A DNA stretch of 64,000 nt from Duganella sp. BJB480 (GTDB lineage: Bacteria; Pseudomonadota; Gammaproteobacteria; Burkholderiales; Burkholderiaceae_D). How positions within the stretch are numbered: the stretch's first letter is position 1; the number at the start of each line of letters is the position of its first letter. The position numbers were made by a program, and so were the translations under genes. Shown one piece after another: positions 8,987 through 17,621 of the stretch. The notes below the pieces were generated by a model that saw nothing but the letters and a program-made list of their open reading frames with translations, had not been told where the DNA came from and did not search any database. The stretch is from positions 400,323 through 464,322 of the forward strand of contig QVIN01000007.1 in the NCBI GenBank assembly GCA_003416985.1, written 5' to 3'.

Positions 8987-9901
8987 TTACTCCGGTGCCA
9001 GCGCGGCGGCGGGCCGCTCGGTGCTCCACTGGCTGACGATCATGCCGCCGATGAGCAGCGTGGCGCCCAGCAGGCCGTTCCAGGCCAGCGTCTCGCCCAG
9101 CCAGAAATACGCGAAGATGGCCGCGCATGCCGGCTCGAAGGCGTAGATCACCGCCGCCTCGTTGGCGCTGCTGTGGCTCTGGCCCCAGGTCTGCAGCGAA
9201 ATGATGGCCGCCGTGGCGACCACGCCCAGGTAGGCCAGGTTCAGGCCGTACATCTGCAAGCCCTTGCCGATGTAGCTCACATAGTCGGGCAAGTCCTGGC
9301 TGCGCTCGGCCAGGCCCAGCGGCACCTCGCGGATCAGCAGCCAGATCGCGGCGCACACGGCCACGGTCAGGATCTGCGAGGCGGTCAGCACCATCAATTT
9401 CTCGACCTTGCGGGTGGTGGACTCCATCAGCTTGACGTAGATGCCGAAGAACAGCGCGCACAGCAGCGCCAGCGTATCGCCGCGGCCCCAGGTGAAGCTT
9501 CCCTCCCAGCACAGCGCGAACAGGCCGGCCAGCGCCAGCACCAGCGCGACGACGATGCGGCGCTCCAGGCGCGCGCCCATCAGCACGCCCAGCAGCGGCG
9601 GCACCAGCACGTTCAGGCCGGTGACGAAGGCGTTGCGGTTGGAGCTGGTCAGCGCCAGGCCCTCGATCTGGAACACGTAGCACAGGAACAACACCGCGCC
9701 GGCCACGATGCCCCAGCGGACATCGTTCCATTTGGCGCGCCACATAAACGGCGACAACAGCAGGCCGGCCAGCGCGAAGCGGCACAGCACGATCCAGCTG
9801 GCCGACAGGTAGCCGGTCATGTTCTTCATCGCAGGGAAAGTCGTGCCCCAAACCAGGGTCACGATCAGCAAAGCGGCAATGCCGCGCAAGTGTTGAGGCA
9901 T
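8987..9901 (-). CDS. DMT-superfamily (EamA) transporter
   Basis: 304-residue inner-membrane protein with about ten hydrophobic segments in two EamA repeats; the start MPQHLRGIAALLIVTLVWG and the motif TSSNRNAFVTGLNVLVPP are typical of DMT-family metabolite exporters. The substrate cannot be told from sequence; many relatives export amino acids or their analogues. Its stop codon overlaps the ribosome-binding site region of the regulator downstream, suggesting a two-gene unit with the arginine-type regulator. A TATAAT on the minus strand at 9931-9936 lies 29 bases before the ATG. Confidence 0.85.
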   Translation of the reverse strand: MPQHLRGIAALLIVTLVWGTTFPAMKNMTGYLSASWIVLCRFALAGLLLSPFMWRAKWNDVRWGIVAGAVLFLCYVFQIEGLALTSSNRNAFVTGLNVLVPPLLGVLMGARLERRIVVALVLALAGLFALCWEGSFTWGRGDTLALLCALFFGIYVKLMESTTRKVEKLMVLTASQILTVAVCAAIWLLIREVPLGLAERSQDLPDYVSYIGKGLQMYGLNLAYLGVVATAAIISLQTWGQSHSSANEAAVIYAFEPACAAIFAYFWLGETLAWNGLLGATLLIGGMIVSQWSTERPAAALAPE

Positions 9902-9930
9902 GGCTTTTTTATTATGAATGTGCGTCCGCC

Positions 9931-9973
9931 ATTATAGTCCCCGGCAAGATTGCAGGTGCGAACCGGCTATAAT
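9931..9973. promoter_or_regulatory. Divergent -10 boxes for eamA (minus) and marR (plus)
   Basis: The 80-base divergent gap contains TATAAT on the minus strand (9931-9936) and TATAAT on the plus strand (9968-9973). Neither has a clear TTGACA-like box at 16-18 bases. The plus box ends only 8 bases before the marR ATG, so a transcript starting at the usual distance would be leaderless or nearly so; no Shine-Dalgarno sequence is visible before that ATG. Confidence 0.5.
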
Positions 9974-9981
9974 CACCGTCT

Positions 9982-10455
9982 ATGGGTGAACGATTTTTGA
10001 AAAGTATCCGGCTGCTGGCCGATTGCTTACAGAGCTACGAACGGCTCTCTGGACAGTATGTGCGCCAGAGCGGCCTGACGCACGCCCAGTTCGACATCAT
10101 CGCCACGCTGGGCAATACGCCCGGCATGTCCTATAAAGAACTGGGCGACAAGACGCTGATCACCAAGGGTACGCTGACCGGGGTGATCGAGCGATTGGAG
10201 CAAAAAGGTCTGGTGGAGCGTCAGCGCAATGATTGCGACAAACGTTCCTTCTTTGTCCGGCTGACGGCGGAGGGCGAGCAGGTGTTCTGCAAGGTCTTCC
10301 CGCAAGTCGTCAAGGAGAGCGGAAAAGTGTTCGCGCACTACAGCGAAGACGACTTCGCCGCCCTTGAAAAAACCCTGACCGATCTTAAAACTGTAATCAT
10401 GGCCGGCCATACCGAATGCCCGTCCACCTGCGACTCAACCAAGGAAATCATTTGA
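9982..10455 (+). CDS. MarR-family transcriptional regulator
   Basis: 157 residues with a winged helix-turn-helix of the MarR type: SYKELGDKTLITKGTLTGVIERLEQKGLV is the DNA-recognition region, followed by the wing RNDCDKRSFFVRLT. MarR dimers usually repress a divergent or adjacent gene and release on binding a small ligand. It is divergent from the EamA exporter, which is a natural target, and its stop overlaps the start of the next gene. The start is ATG 9982 with no ribosome-binding site; the nearby -10 box suggests leaderless translation. Confidence 0.88.
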   Translation: MGERFLKSIRLLADCLQSYERLSGQYVRQSGLTHAQFDIIATLGNTPGMSYKELGDKTLITKGTLTGVIERLEQKGLVERQRNDCDKRSFFVRLTAEGEQVFCKVFPQVVKESGKVFAHYSEDDFAALEKTLTDLKTVIMAGHTECPSTCDSTKEII

Positions 10456-10733
10456 AAACGACTCTGCTCGAAGGCAAAAAGCCTGCCAAATTCGACAAAC
10501 ACATCATCGGCAACCTGCTGCTGAACCAGTCCACGCCGGACGAAGTGCGCCAGGAAAAGCTGATCATCGGCGTGCGCAACGAGGACGGCGAGATCTACCG
10601 CCTGATCGGCGCGACCAAGCACAACAGCTTCATGAACGCGATCGAGGAACTGTTCGACCTGGGCCTGACCGACGAACTGCAAGACACCGACGCCACCCAG
10701 GACGGCTGCGACGCCATCTTCAGCGAGCAATAA
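10452..10733 (+). CDS. Small conserved-looking protein of unknown function, coupled to marR
   Basis: 93 residues if read from the TTG at 10452, which overlaps the marR stop as TTGA and is preceded by AAGGA at 7 bases. A longer reading from the ATG at 10416 would overlap marR by 40 bases and lacks a ribosome-binding site, so the TTG is preferred. The product is acidic and soluble with no signal peptide or membrane segment; it contains KLIIGVRNEDGEIYRLIGA and an acidic C-terminus. I do not recognise the family. Coupling to marR suggests a linked role, but nothing more can be said. Confidence 0.7.
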   Translation: MKTTLLEGKKPAKFDKHIIGNLLLNQSTPDEVRQEKLIIGVRNEDGEIYRLIGATKHNSFMNAIEELFDLGLTDELQDTDATQDGCDAIFSEQ

Positions 10734-10779
10734 TCCCCGGCCGACGCAACCGCGTCGTAGCCAAGCCGCGCCGTTGCCC

Positions 10780-10809
10780 CATTGATTCCCGAAAACGCGG
10801 GGATCGATG
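10780..10809 (+). other. Stem-loop between convergent genes
   Basis: The arms at 10780-10791 and 10798-10809 (CATTGATTCCCG / CGGGGATCGATG) pair over 12 positions with two T-G pairs that would be G-U wobbles in plus-strand RNA. No T-run follows. It lies downstream of the 93-residue gene and before the stop of the convergent beta-helix gene. It may protect the 3' end of the plus-strand transcript. Confidence 0.4.
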
Positions 10810-10853
10810 CCGGGCACGGCGCGCGCCTCATGCGCGGCAGTTCAGTCCTGATA

Positions 10854-12713
10854 TCAGCCCGCAATAGCGCCGCGTGCGCTCCCCATACTCAGCGCCCGCC
10901 CCAACAGGTCGCGCGTGGAAGTCGATCCCGTGCCGTCTATCGTACCCACGCCGGACGCCACATAGGACGATGAGGCCAGCCCTTCAAGGTCGAGGCGCGT
11001 GGTCCCTGCGGGATCCCTTGCCAACAGTCCGGCCAGGCTGCTGCCTGCGTAGTGGCCGCCTAGCAGAAAGCAAAACGGTACATTATGCGACAGTGAATTG
11101 CCCTCCAGGTGCAATTGCGCTTCGCCTCCGTAGGAATAAATGCCAAATACAGCTTGTTTCTCGCTAAAGCCGGCGGCACGAATGACGTTGGCACGCGCGG
11201 AGAGGGAGCAATTGTGAGGCCCATATTTATTGCCGAAATCAACGTGCCACGAAATCACCGCATCCGATTTTATCTCCAAGCTGGAAGACGATTGATAAGC
11301 GTTGCGCTGGTCGGTCGAATACACTGTATTGCCATCGAAAATCAGTTGAGTCCTCAGACGTTGACTCTCGTCAAAAATTTGCCCTGGCGTCACCAGTAAA
11401 GCCTTGTCGCAATGCAGGAGATTGCCCACAAAGGAATTCGCCCTGCCGCTATTGTCCTGCAGCGCCGTGCGGCAGTTAATGACGATGTTATTCTGAATCT
11501 TGCAGCCATTGCTGTTGATCTCGCAATACAGGCCGGCACCGTCATACGGATGGTCGCCGATGCCATTACCGTAAGTGTCGACAAAGTTATACTGCACTGT
11601 TGTACCGCTAATTGGCGCGGTGGTAGTCGGACGTTCCTGTAGGTACACCGCACCTGCCGAAGTGCAGCATTTGCCGCCATCGTAAAACCAGTTATATTCA
11701 ATCAAGCAATTGGCCGAGTTATTCCCAAGCCGCACGCCGCCGCTGGAGTAATGTTGCAACGAGCAGTCATGGACATGGACTTGCACCGTGTACTTGTGAT
11801 CATCGGCATAGCTCCCGACCAAGGACACCACATTGCTGCCGTGACAGTTGCTCATCTCGAAGCCGGTAATATTGCCGACCGCATCCATATTGTTGAAAGA
11901 ACCGATGCCGATCAGATGTGGCGCCTCTTCAAAATCGATATTTTCGACAGTCAGGTAGGAGCCGCAACGCAGCAGCAACAGGCAACCGAACTCGTCACCG
12001 GCAATGGTGACACTGCCGTAGTGGTCGGTCGGATTGACGCCCTCCGGCGAATGGACATAAATCCGCTTCAGGTCGGAATTGGAAACGTAAGAATACTCAA
12101 TGTCCTTCAGGGACTGGTAATTTTTCTTCCGCGACTGGTCATCCGTGAGGTAGGAGTATGAAATACCCCAGTTGCCATTGCCAAAGCGGACGTAGGCATA
12201 GTCAAACTTGCGACCGGCCGGATGCGCAAAATACCAGCCCGGATGCTTGGGATCTGGATCCCAGACCCAGTCTGACGCTTTCGGCTTGAAACGATAGCGT
12301 ACTTTCGGCAAGCTGTCGGGTGCGCCGCCTGGATCGTAGTTGGTCAGATAAGTCCGATTGTCAGCTGTGCCATTCAGCTTTCGGAAAACCACGGCGTTAC
12401 TCAGTTCAAATATCGAGTCATTCGCAAGGCCAATAACCGAGCCCGGCACCAGTGAGTCTTCGCGCGCTGCCACCGCCTCGAGCGTGGCAATTGCCGTTGC
12501 CGGCGTCTTGCCGTCATTTCGGTTATTGCCGCGCAGCGCATCAACGAATAACGTGGGAGTACGTATCACAGCACCCGGCGTCCGATGGGCTTTTTGCAGA
12601 CTGGCATACTGGGCCGGCGTCAATCCTGCCGCTTGCTGTGCGTATGCAAGCGGGAACCGTGCTAACAGGGTGCCGAGCACCGAAAATTTGATCGCATCGC
12701 GACGAGAGATCAT
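10854..12713 (-). CDS. Exported right-handed beta-helix protein (pectate-lyase-like fold)
   Basis: 619 residues. The N-terminus MISRRDAIKFSVLG has a twin-arginine motif, then a hydrophobic stretch ending in AYAQQ, so it is probably a Tat substrate. Residues from about 240 to 480 show repeated beta-helix coils (patterns such as NCLIEYNWFYDGG, TVQYNFVDTYGNG and CKIQNNIVINCRTALQ), as in polysaccharide lyases, epimerases and other carbohydrate-active proteins. No catalytic residues can be assigned with certainty. Codon use is noticeably richer in A and T than in the neighbours (many AAT, TTA, ATA and TAT codons), and the upstream region is AT-rich, which suggests horizontal acquisition. It lies alone between a convergent and a divergent gene. 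Confidence 0.82.
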   Translation of the reverse strand: MISRRDAIKFSVLGTLLARFPLAYAQQAAGLTPAQYASLQKAHRTPGAVIRTPTLFVDALRGNNRNDGKTPATAIATLEAVAAREDSLVPGSVIGLANDSIFELSNAVVFRKLNGTADNRTYLTNYDPGGAPDSLPKVRYRFKPKASDWVWDPDPKHPGWYFAHPAGRKFDYAYVRFGNGNWGISYSYLTDDQSRKKNYQSLKDIEYSYVSNSDLKRIYVHSPEGVNPTDHYGSVTIAGDEFGCLLLLRCGSYLTVENIDFEEAPHLIGIGSFNNMDAVGNITGFEMSNCHGSNVVSLVGSYADDHKYTVQVHVHDCSLQHYSSGGVRLGNNSANCLIEYNWFYDGGKCCTSAGAVYLQERPTTTAPISGTTVQYNFVDTYGNGIGDHPYDGAGLYCEINSNGCKIQNNIVINCRTALQDNSGRANSFVGNLLHCDKALLVTPGQIFDESQRLRTQLIFDGNTVYSTDQRNAYQSSSSLEIKSDAVISWHVDFGNKYGPHNCSLSARANVIRAAGFSEKQAVFGIYSYGGEAQLHLEGNSLSHNVPFCFLLGGHYAGSSLAGLLARDPAGTTRLDLEGLASSSYVASGVGTIDGTGSTSTRDLLGRALSMGSARGAIAG

Positions 12714-12754
12714 GGCTACTCCGTGAGTAAAGGGAATACCATTTTAGGTGAATT

Positions 12755-12792
12755 TTGATATTTTTTTAACCATGTCATTAAAATAATATCAA
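12755..12792. promoter_or_regulatory. AT-rich inverted repeat upstream of the beta-helix gene
   Basis: Arms TTGATATTTTTTTAA (12755-12769) and TTAAAATAATATCAA (12778-12792) are inverted repeats matching at 14 of 15 positions around an 8-base centre. It lies about 40 bases upstream of the beta-helix ATG in the AT-rich 12714-12974 gap. It could be an operator or the target of a xenogeneic silencer; no protein can be named. Confidence 0.4.
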
Positions 12793-12974
12793 GGTGCGAT
12801 CCGAGTCGAGGAATAAAGTCATGTCGCTCAATGCCATCTCCTCACCTGCGACAATTATGATCATTAGCATGGTAGGCTATGTTCACAAAGCCAGCCGCAG
12901 CCCCTCGTCAACCAGGCGAAAAGTATTTTCAGAAAAAGTGCCACATGGCAATTTTCGAGGGTATAATTTTTTCA

Positions 12975-13811
12975 ATGGACAGACTCGACGCCTTCAAGAC
13001 CATCGCTGCTCAGGCGAGCCGGGGGGAGCTTTCGTTCCCGGCCAACGTCAATGCCTCGCTGCGCTTGCAGCAGGCGCTGAGCGATCCCGATTGCCACTTC
13101 GAGGCGGCAGCCAAACTCATACAGGCTGACCCGTTGCTGGCGGCGCGCAGCGTCGCCATCGCCAACTCGGTGGCCTACAACCGTTCCGGTACTGAAATCT
13201 CCAGCGTGCGCGCGGCAGTGCAGCGGCTCGGTGTACGCACCCTGCAATCGCTGGTGGCGGCGCTGATCGTGCGCCAGATCGGCAGCCAGGTCACTGAACC
13301 TTCCCTGCTGGCCAAGGTCAATCAACTGTGGGAACACACGGCGCACGTGGCGGCCCTGTCGCAGGTGATCGCGCGCCGCGTCACCCGCGTCGATCCCGAC
13401 ACGGCGCTGTTCGCCGGCATAGTGCACGAGGTGGCGGGCTTTTACATGCTGTCCTGCGCCGGCGATTTCCCGGAAGTGATGAACGGCGAGCCGGAAGACT
13501 GGGTCGAGCATGGCGAGGTGGAAATCGGCCGCGGCGTGCTGACCAAGCTGGGCGTACCGGACGGCGTCTACAAGGCGATCGAATCGATGTGGGTCGGCCT
13601 GCGCGCGCTGCCTCCGGAAACCCTGGGCGATACGCTGTTGTTGGCCAATGACTTGTCGCCGGTGCATTCACCGCTGTACCAGCGTCCGGGCGCGACCACG
13701 TTGCAGGGCGCGCGCACCATCGACTTCGTGGTCGGCGAGGGCACGCTGCACGCCATCATGAGCGAATCGGCGCAAGAGGTGCAGTCGCTGTATGCGGTGC
13801 TGATGCTCTAA
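12975..13811 (+). CDS. HDOD-domain protein
   Basis: 278 residues from ATG 12975 (MDRLDAFKTIAAQASRGEL). The HDOD domain, a catalytically degenerate relative of the HD phosphohydrolases, covers most of the protein; VAIANSVAYNRSGTEISSVRAAVQRLG is the typical core. Such proteins act in cytoplasmic signalling, often downstream of two-component or cyclic-di-GMP systems. An upstream in-frame ATG at 12879 would add 32 residues of atypical sequence, and a TATAAT at 12962-12967 lies between the two, so the shorter form is preferred. No signalling partner is adjacent. Confidence 0.85.
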   Translation: MDRLDAFKTIAAQASRGELSFPANVNASLRLQQALSDPDCHFEAAAKLIQADPLLAARSVAIANSVAYNRSGTEISSVRAAVQRLGVRTLQSLVAALIVRQIGSQVTEPSLLAKVNQLWEHTAHVAALSQVIARRVTRVDPDTALFAGIVHEVAGFYMLSCAGDFPEVMNGEPEDWVEHGEVEIGRGVLTKLGVPDGVYKAIESMWVGLRALPPETLGDTLLLANDLSPVHSPLYQRPGATTLQGARTIDFVVGEGTLHAIMSESAQEVQSLYAVLML

Positions 13812-13822
13812 GATAAAAAAAA

Positions 13823-13840
13823 GCCCGCTGGGGAGCGGGC
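13823..13840 (-). terminator. Intrinsic terminator of the leftward GST/ethanolamine unit
   Basis: GCCCGCT / AGCGGGC with a four-base loop. On the minus strand it is followed by eight Ts, so it ends leftward transcription coming from the GST gene. It is the first intrinsic terminator seen downstream of eutC, so the WYL regulator and GST may share the ethanolamine transcript. It lies 12 bases after the HDOD stop. Confidence 0.85.
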
Positions 13841-13942
13841 AAAGTCCAAAACTAGGGATCTCCTCCAGAGGAGACAAATCCAGAATACCCTCCCTGTCCC
13901 GTCCGCTCTGTGCGCCAATTCACATATGGACGCACATTTCCT

Positions 13943-14560
13943 TCACCATACCGGCTCCGTTTGTTTCCACGCATCCAGCTGCTGGATGCGCCCCAGCCAC
14001 GCCATCACTTTCGGATATTGGGTGACAGGCAATTTGGCTTGCTCGACATACATCAGCGACGAGGCCAGCGCGAAGTCCGCCAGGCTGAGCTTGTTACCGA
14101 CGATCCATTCGCGCCCGGCCAGATGCTGCTCCAGCACGGCGGCGAACTGCGCCACCTGACGGCCGTAGCGCTCCAGCTCCTGGGCGTCGGGGCCGCCGGC
14201 GCCGGTCAAGCCCTTCCAGATGTTTTCATAGACGATGCCGCCCAACGCCGGTGCGAAATGCTGCGACGACCACAGCAGCCAGCGGTTGATGTCGGCCCGC
14301 ACGACGATATTGTCCGGGTACAGCGTCTGCCCCAGCGTGCGGTCGGCCAGGTACTGCATGATGGCGCAGGATTCCCACAGGATGAAGTCGCCGTCCTGCA
14401 GCACCGGCACCTTGCTGTTGGGGTTGAGCGCGACCAGGCGGCGGCGGTCTTCCGGGCTCATCAGGTTCACTTCGGTCAGTTCCAGCGGCGTGCCCATGTG
14501 CAGGGCGGCCAGCATCACACGGCGCGAGCTGGTGGAAGCGGGGTGGTGGTATAAGCGCAT
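13943..14560 (-). CDS. Glutathione S-transferase family protein
   Basis: 205 residues. The N-terminal thioredoxin-fold domain (MRLYHHPASTSSRRVMLAALHMG, then NPNSKVPVLQDGDFILWESCAIMQYLA) has the cis-proline VPVL and the E-S glutathione contact. The helical C-terminal domain carries the N-capping motif KLSLADFALASSL. It probably conjugates or reduces an electrophile with glutathione in the cytoplasm; the substrate is unknown. GGAG lies 7 bases before the ATG. It follows the WYL regulator by 61 bases and ends before the terminator at 13823-13840. Confidence 0.93.
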   Translation of the reverse strand: MRLYHHPASTSSRRVMLAALHMGTPLELTEVNLMSPEDRRRLVALNPNSKVPVLQDGDFILWESCAIMQYLADRTLGQTLYPDNIVVRADINRWLLWSSQHFAPALGGIVYENIWKGLTGAGGPDAQELERYGRQVAQFAAVLEQHLAGREWIVGNKLSLADFALASSLMYVEQAKLPVTQYPKVMAWLGRIQQLDAWKQTEPVW

Positions 14561-14621
14561 GTCAGGTCTCCGATGAATGAGTTGAGGACTTCATCGTAGA
14601 CCCAGGCCGCGACAGGTTTTG

Positions 14622-15317
14622 TCAGTAGTCTTCTTGCAGCTTCTGTTCCTGGCGCCAGGTCTTGAGCAGGTCGCTGCGGCGGGCCGGGTAGCGCTGCCCC
14701 AGCGACTCCACTTCCGCGATGCGGTCGATGCGGAAATGGCGGAAAGCCATGCGCAGCTCGCACCACGCGGCCAGCAGCCGCTTGCCCTCCAGGAAGGCCA
14801 GCGCGAACGGCCACACCACCCGCTCCGACGGCTTGCCGTGCTCGTCCTGGTAAGCCATGCGCAGCCGGTGCTGGTAACGGATCGCCTCGCGCACCGGACG
14901 CACGTGGACGTCGCTGGCGGTGTCCTGGTCCTGGCCCAGCGGCACCCACAGGCTGGTCTCGGCCATGTCGTCGCGCAGGTCCTTGGGCGTGGCGGCGGCG
15001 ATCTTGGCCAGCGCGTTGTTGGCGGCGGCGGCCAGCGCTTCGTCACCCTGCCGGCGCACCCAGCGCGCGCCCAGCACCAGCGCCTCCAGCTCGTCGGCGC
15101 CGAACATCAGTGGCGGCAGGAAGAAGCCGGCCTTGAGCATGTAGCCGACCCCGGCCTCGCCCTCCAGCGGCGCCCCCAGGCCGGACAGGGTCTGGATGTC
15201 GCGATAGATGGTGCGTTCGGAGACGCCCAGCTGCTCGGCCAGGCGGGCGGCGGTGACGGGGCGGCGGTAGCCGCGCATCGCATCCATCAGCATGAAAAGT
15301 CGGCCGGTACGGCTCAT
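14622..15317 (-). CDS. YafY-family transcriptional regulator (HTH-WYL)
   Basis: 231 residues: an N-terminal winged helix (PVTAARLAEQLGVSERTIYRDIQTLSGLG) and a WYL-type ligand domain (YQHRLRMAYQDEHGKPSERVVWPFALAFLEGKRLLAAWCELR). The family senses nucleotides or small ligands and regulates diverse stress and metabolic genes. It begins 45 bases after eutC and is followed by the GST gene, a common YafY neighbour pattern in which the regulator controls the nearby enzyme. The target is inferred only from location. Confidence 0.9.
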   Translation of the reverse strand: MSRTGRLFMLMDAMRGYRRPVTAARLAEQLGVSERTIYRDIQTLSGLGAPLEGEAGVGYMLKAGFFLPPLMFGADELEALVLGARWVRRQGDEALAAAANNALAKIAAATPKDLRDDMAETSLWVPLGQDQDTASDVHVRPVREAIRYQHRLRMAYQDEHGKPSERVVWPFALAFLEGKRLLAAWCELRMAFRHFRIDRIAEVESLGQRYPARRSDLLKTWRQEQKLQEDY

Positions 15318-15362
15318 TGTCGGTCTCTCGCTAGTCGGTTGGGCGGGACGGCCGCCCGTCCG

Positions 15363-16208
15363 CTAATCGAGGTCGAGCAGGAAGTTGCGTTGCGGCGCGT
15401 CCAGCATGGCGTTGTCTGTGGCTGTCTCATCCTTCAGCGCGACGCCGGACAACTGCCGCTGGCGCGATTCGGATAGCAGGTAGTGAAGCTTGAAGGCTGC
15501 GTCGTCGTAGGTCAAGCCCGCCGGACGCACATTCGAGATGCAATTGCGGGCGGCGTCGGTCAGGCCGGTGCGCGGCGCCCAGGTCAGGTACAGGCCCATG
15601 CTGTCCGGCGAGCTCAGGCCGGGACGTTCGCCGACCAGCACCACCACCGCGCGCGCGCCCAGCAGCTCGCCCACCTCGTCGCCCACCGCCACCCGCCCCT
15701 GCCGCACGATGCACAGCGGCGCCAGCGACCACGACTCGGCGGCCAGCCGCGCCATCAGCACCTTCAGGAAGGGCAAGGCGTTCTGCTCGATGGCCAGCGC
15801 CGACAGGCCGTCGGCGATGACGAAGGCCAGGTCGTAGCCGGCACCTTCGCGTGGACGTTCCAGCAGCACCTGGCGCGAGGCCTCGTCCAGGCGCCGGCCC
15901 AGGTCGGGGCGTTGCAGGTAAATGTCGCGGCTGGCGGCGGCGCTGTGCAGCGCCAGGCAGGGCAAGCCGGTCCCGGCCTGCAAGGCCTCGCCCAGCGCGG
16001 TGTGATCGAGCGCCAGATGCACGGCGTCGCGCGCGCGGGCGTGCGCGAGCTGGAACTCCAGCTGCGGCGCGGTCGGCTGGCTGACACCGCTGCGCCCGAG
16101 CGCGATGCGCGCCGCCGTGAAGCGCCGCAGCGACAGCCACGGGTTGCTCGTCACCACGCCATCGTCGCCAGCGGGGCTGGCGGGCAGCAAGTGCTCGTCG
16201 TCGTTCAT
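15363..16208 (-). CDS. eutC: Ethanolamine ammonia-lyase small subunit
   Basis: Small subunit of the adenosylcobalamin-dependent lyase that splits ethanolamine into acetaldehyde and ammonia. 281 residues, close to the usual 270-295. Motifs are [34 protein letters not shown] and [20 protein letters not shown], the last being part of the cobalamin-binding region. The ATG at 16208 has GGGAG 5 bases upstream and starts 12 bases after the eutB stop; an ATG at 16220 overlapping that stop is the alternative. Confidence 0.96.
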   Translation of the reverse strand: MNDDEHLLPASPAGDDGVVTSNPWLSLRRFTAARIALGRSGVSQPTAPQLEFQLAHARARDAVHLALDHTALGEALQAGTGLPCLALHSAAASRDIYLQRPDLGRRLDEASRQVLLERPREGAGYDLAFVIADGLSALAIEQNALPFLKVLMARLAAESWSLAPLCIVRQGRVAVGDEVGELLGARAVVVLVGERPGLSSPDSMGLYLTWAPRTGLTDAARNCISNVRPAGLTYDDAAFKLHYLLSESRQRQLSGVALKDETATDNAMLDAPQRNFLLDLD

Positions 16209-16219
16209 GCGGGCTCCCA

Positions 16220-17611
16220 TCAGTTCAGTCTGGCCAGCGCCTGCTGGAAGGAGGCCGGCAGCGCTTTGCCCAGTGTAACGTAATCGTCGCGGGTGAAGAT
16301 CTCCATCTCCTTCAGCCAGGCCTCGAATTCCGGCGCCGGCTTCAGGCCCAGCACGCGGCGCGCGTACAGCGCGTCGTGGAAAGAGGTGGTCTGGTAGTTG
16401 AGCATGATGTCGTCCGAGCCGGGGATGCCCATGACGAAGGTGCAGCCGGCCGTGCCCAGCAGGGTCAGCAGGATGTCCATGTCGTCCTGGTCGGCCTCCG
16501 CGTGGTTGGTGTAGCAGACGTCGCAGCCCATCGGCAGGCCCAGCAACTTGGCGCAGAAGTGATCCTCCAGTCCGGCGCGCACGATCTGCTTGCCGTCGTA
16601 CAGGTACTCGGGGCCGATGAAGCCGACCACCGAATTGACCAGCAGCGGCTGGAACTTGCGCGCCACCGCGTAGGCGCGCGTCTCGCAGGTCTGCTGGTCG
16701 ACGCCGTGGTGCGCGTTGGCCGACAGCGCGCTGCCCTGCCCCGTTTCGAAGTACATCACGTTGTTGCCGACCGTGCCGCGCTGCAGCGACAGCGCCGCCT
16801 GCTGCGCCTCGCCCAGCAGGGCCAGGTTGATGCCGAAGCTGGCGTTGGCCGCCTCGGTGCCGGCGATCGACTGGAACACCAGGTCGATCGGCGCGCCGCG
16901 CTCGATGGCGGCGATGGTGTTGGTGACGTGGGTCAGCACGCACGATTGCGTGGGGATGCCGTAGCGGTCGATGATCTCGTCGAGCATGGTGACGATCTTG
17001 ATCACCTGCGGCACGTTGTCGGTGGCCGGGTTGATGCCGATCACCGCGTCGCCGCTGCCGTACAGCAGACCGTCCAGCACGCTGGCGGCGATGCCGGTGG
17101 CGTCGTCGGTCGGGTGGTTGGGTTGCAGGCGCGTCGACATGCGCCCCGCCAGGCCGATGGTGTTGCGGAAGCTGGTGACAACGCGGCACTTCTTCGCCAC
17201 CAGGATCAGATCCTGGATGCGCATGATCTTGGAAACGGCCGCCGCCATCTCCGGCGTGATGCCGGGGGCGACGGCGGCCAGCGCTGCCTCATCGGCGGCG
17301 TCGCCCAGCAGCCAGTTGCGGAAGTCGCCCACGGTCAGGTGGGCGATGCGGGCGAAGGCCACGCGGTCGTGATCGTCGATGATCAGGCGCGTCACCTCGT
17401 CCTGCTCATACGGCACCACCATCTGGTTCAGGAACAGCGACAGCGGCAGCTCGGCCAGCGCCATCTGCGCGGCCACCCGTTCCTCGGCGCTGGCCGCCGC
17501 CAGCCCCGCCAGGTAGTCGCCGGAACGCGCCGGCGTCGCCTTCGCCATCAAGTCCTTCAGGTCGCGGAACTGGTATGTCCTGCTGCCTACCGTATGTGCA
17601 AAGCTGCTCAT
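16220..17611 (-). CDS. eutB: Ethanolamine ammonia-lyase large subunit
   Basis: Large, catalytic TIM-barrel subunit of ethanolamine ammonia-lyase, 463 residues (family about 455-465). Recognised by the start [22 protein letters not shown] and by [37 protein letters not shown], which carry substrate and cofactor contacts. With EutC it forms the cytoplasmic, B12-dependent holoenzyme. No EutA reactivase, acetaldehyde dehydrogenase or microcompartment shell gene is in the window, so acetaldehyde must be handled by an enzyme encoded elsewhere. GAGGAACGGCG precedes the ATG; it lies 10 bases after the porin gene. Confidence 0.97.
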   Translation of the reverse strand: MSSFAHTVGSRTYQFRDLKDLMAKATPARSGDYLAGLAAASAEERVAAQMALAELPLSLFLNQMVVPYEQDEVTRLIIDDHDRVAFARIAHLTVGDFRNWLLGDAADEAALAAVAPGITPEMAAAVSKIMRIQDLILVAKKCRVVTSFRNTIGLAGRMSTRLQPNHPTDDATGIAASVLDGLLYGSGDAVIGINPATDNVPQVIKIVTMLDEIIDRYGIPTQSCVLTHVTNTIAAIERGAPIDLVFQSIAGTEAANASFGINLALLGEAQQAALSLQRGTVGNNVMYFETGQGSALSANAHHGVDQQTCETRAYAVARKFQPLLVNSVVGFIGPEYLYDGKQIVRAGLEDHFCAKLLGLPMGCDVCYTNHAEADQDDMDILLTLLGTAGCTFVMGIPGSDDIMLNYQTTSFHDALYARRVLGLKPAPEFEAWLKEMEIFTRDDYVTLGKALPASFQQALARLN

Positions 17612-17621
17612 CGCCGTTCCT

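Noticed and set aside
10595-10864. A minus-strand frame opposite the 93-residue gene
   Set aside because: Shadow of the plus-strand gene; no start or domain support.
12794-13129. A plus-strand frame in the gap before the HDOD gene
   Set aside because: It overlaps the HDOD gene in another frame, and its sequence has no family features or ribosome-binding site.
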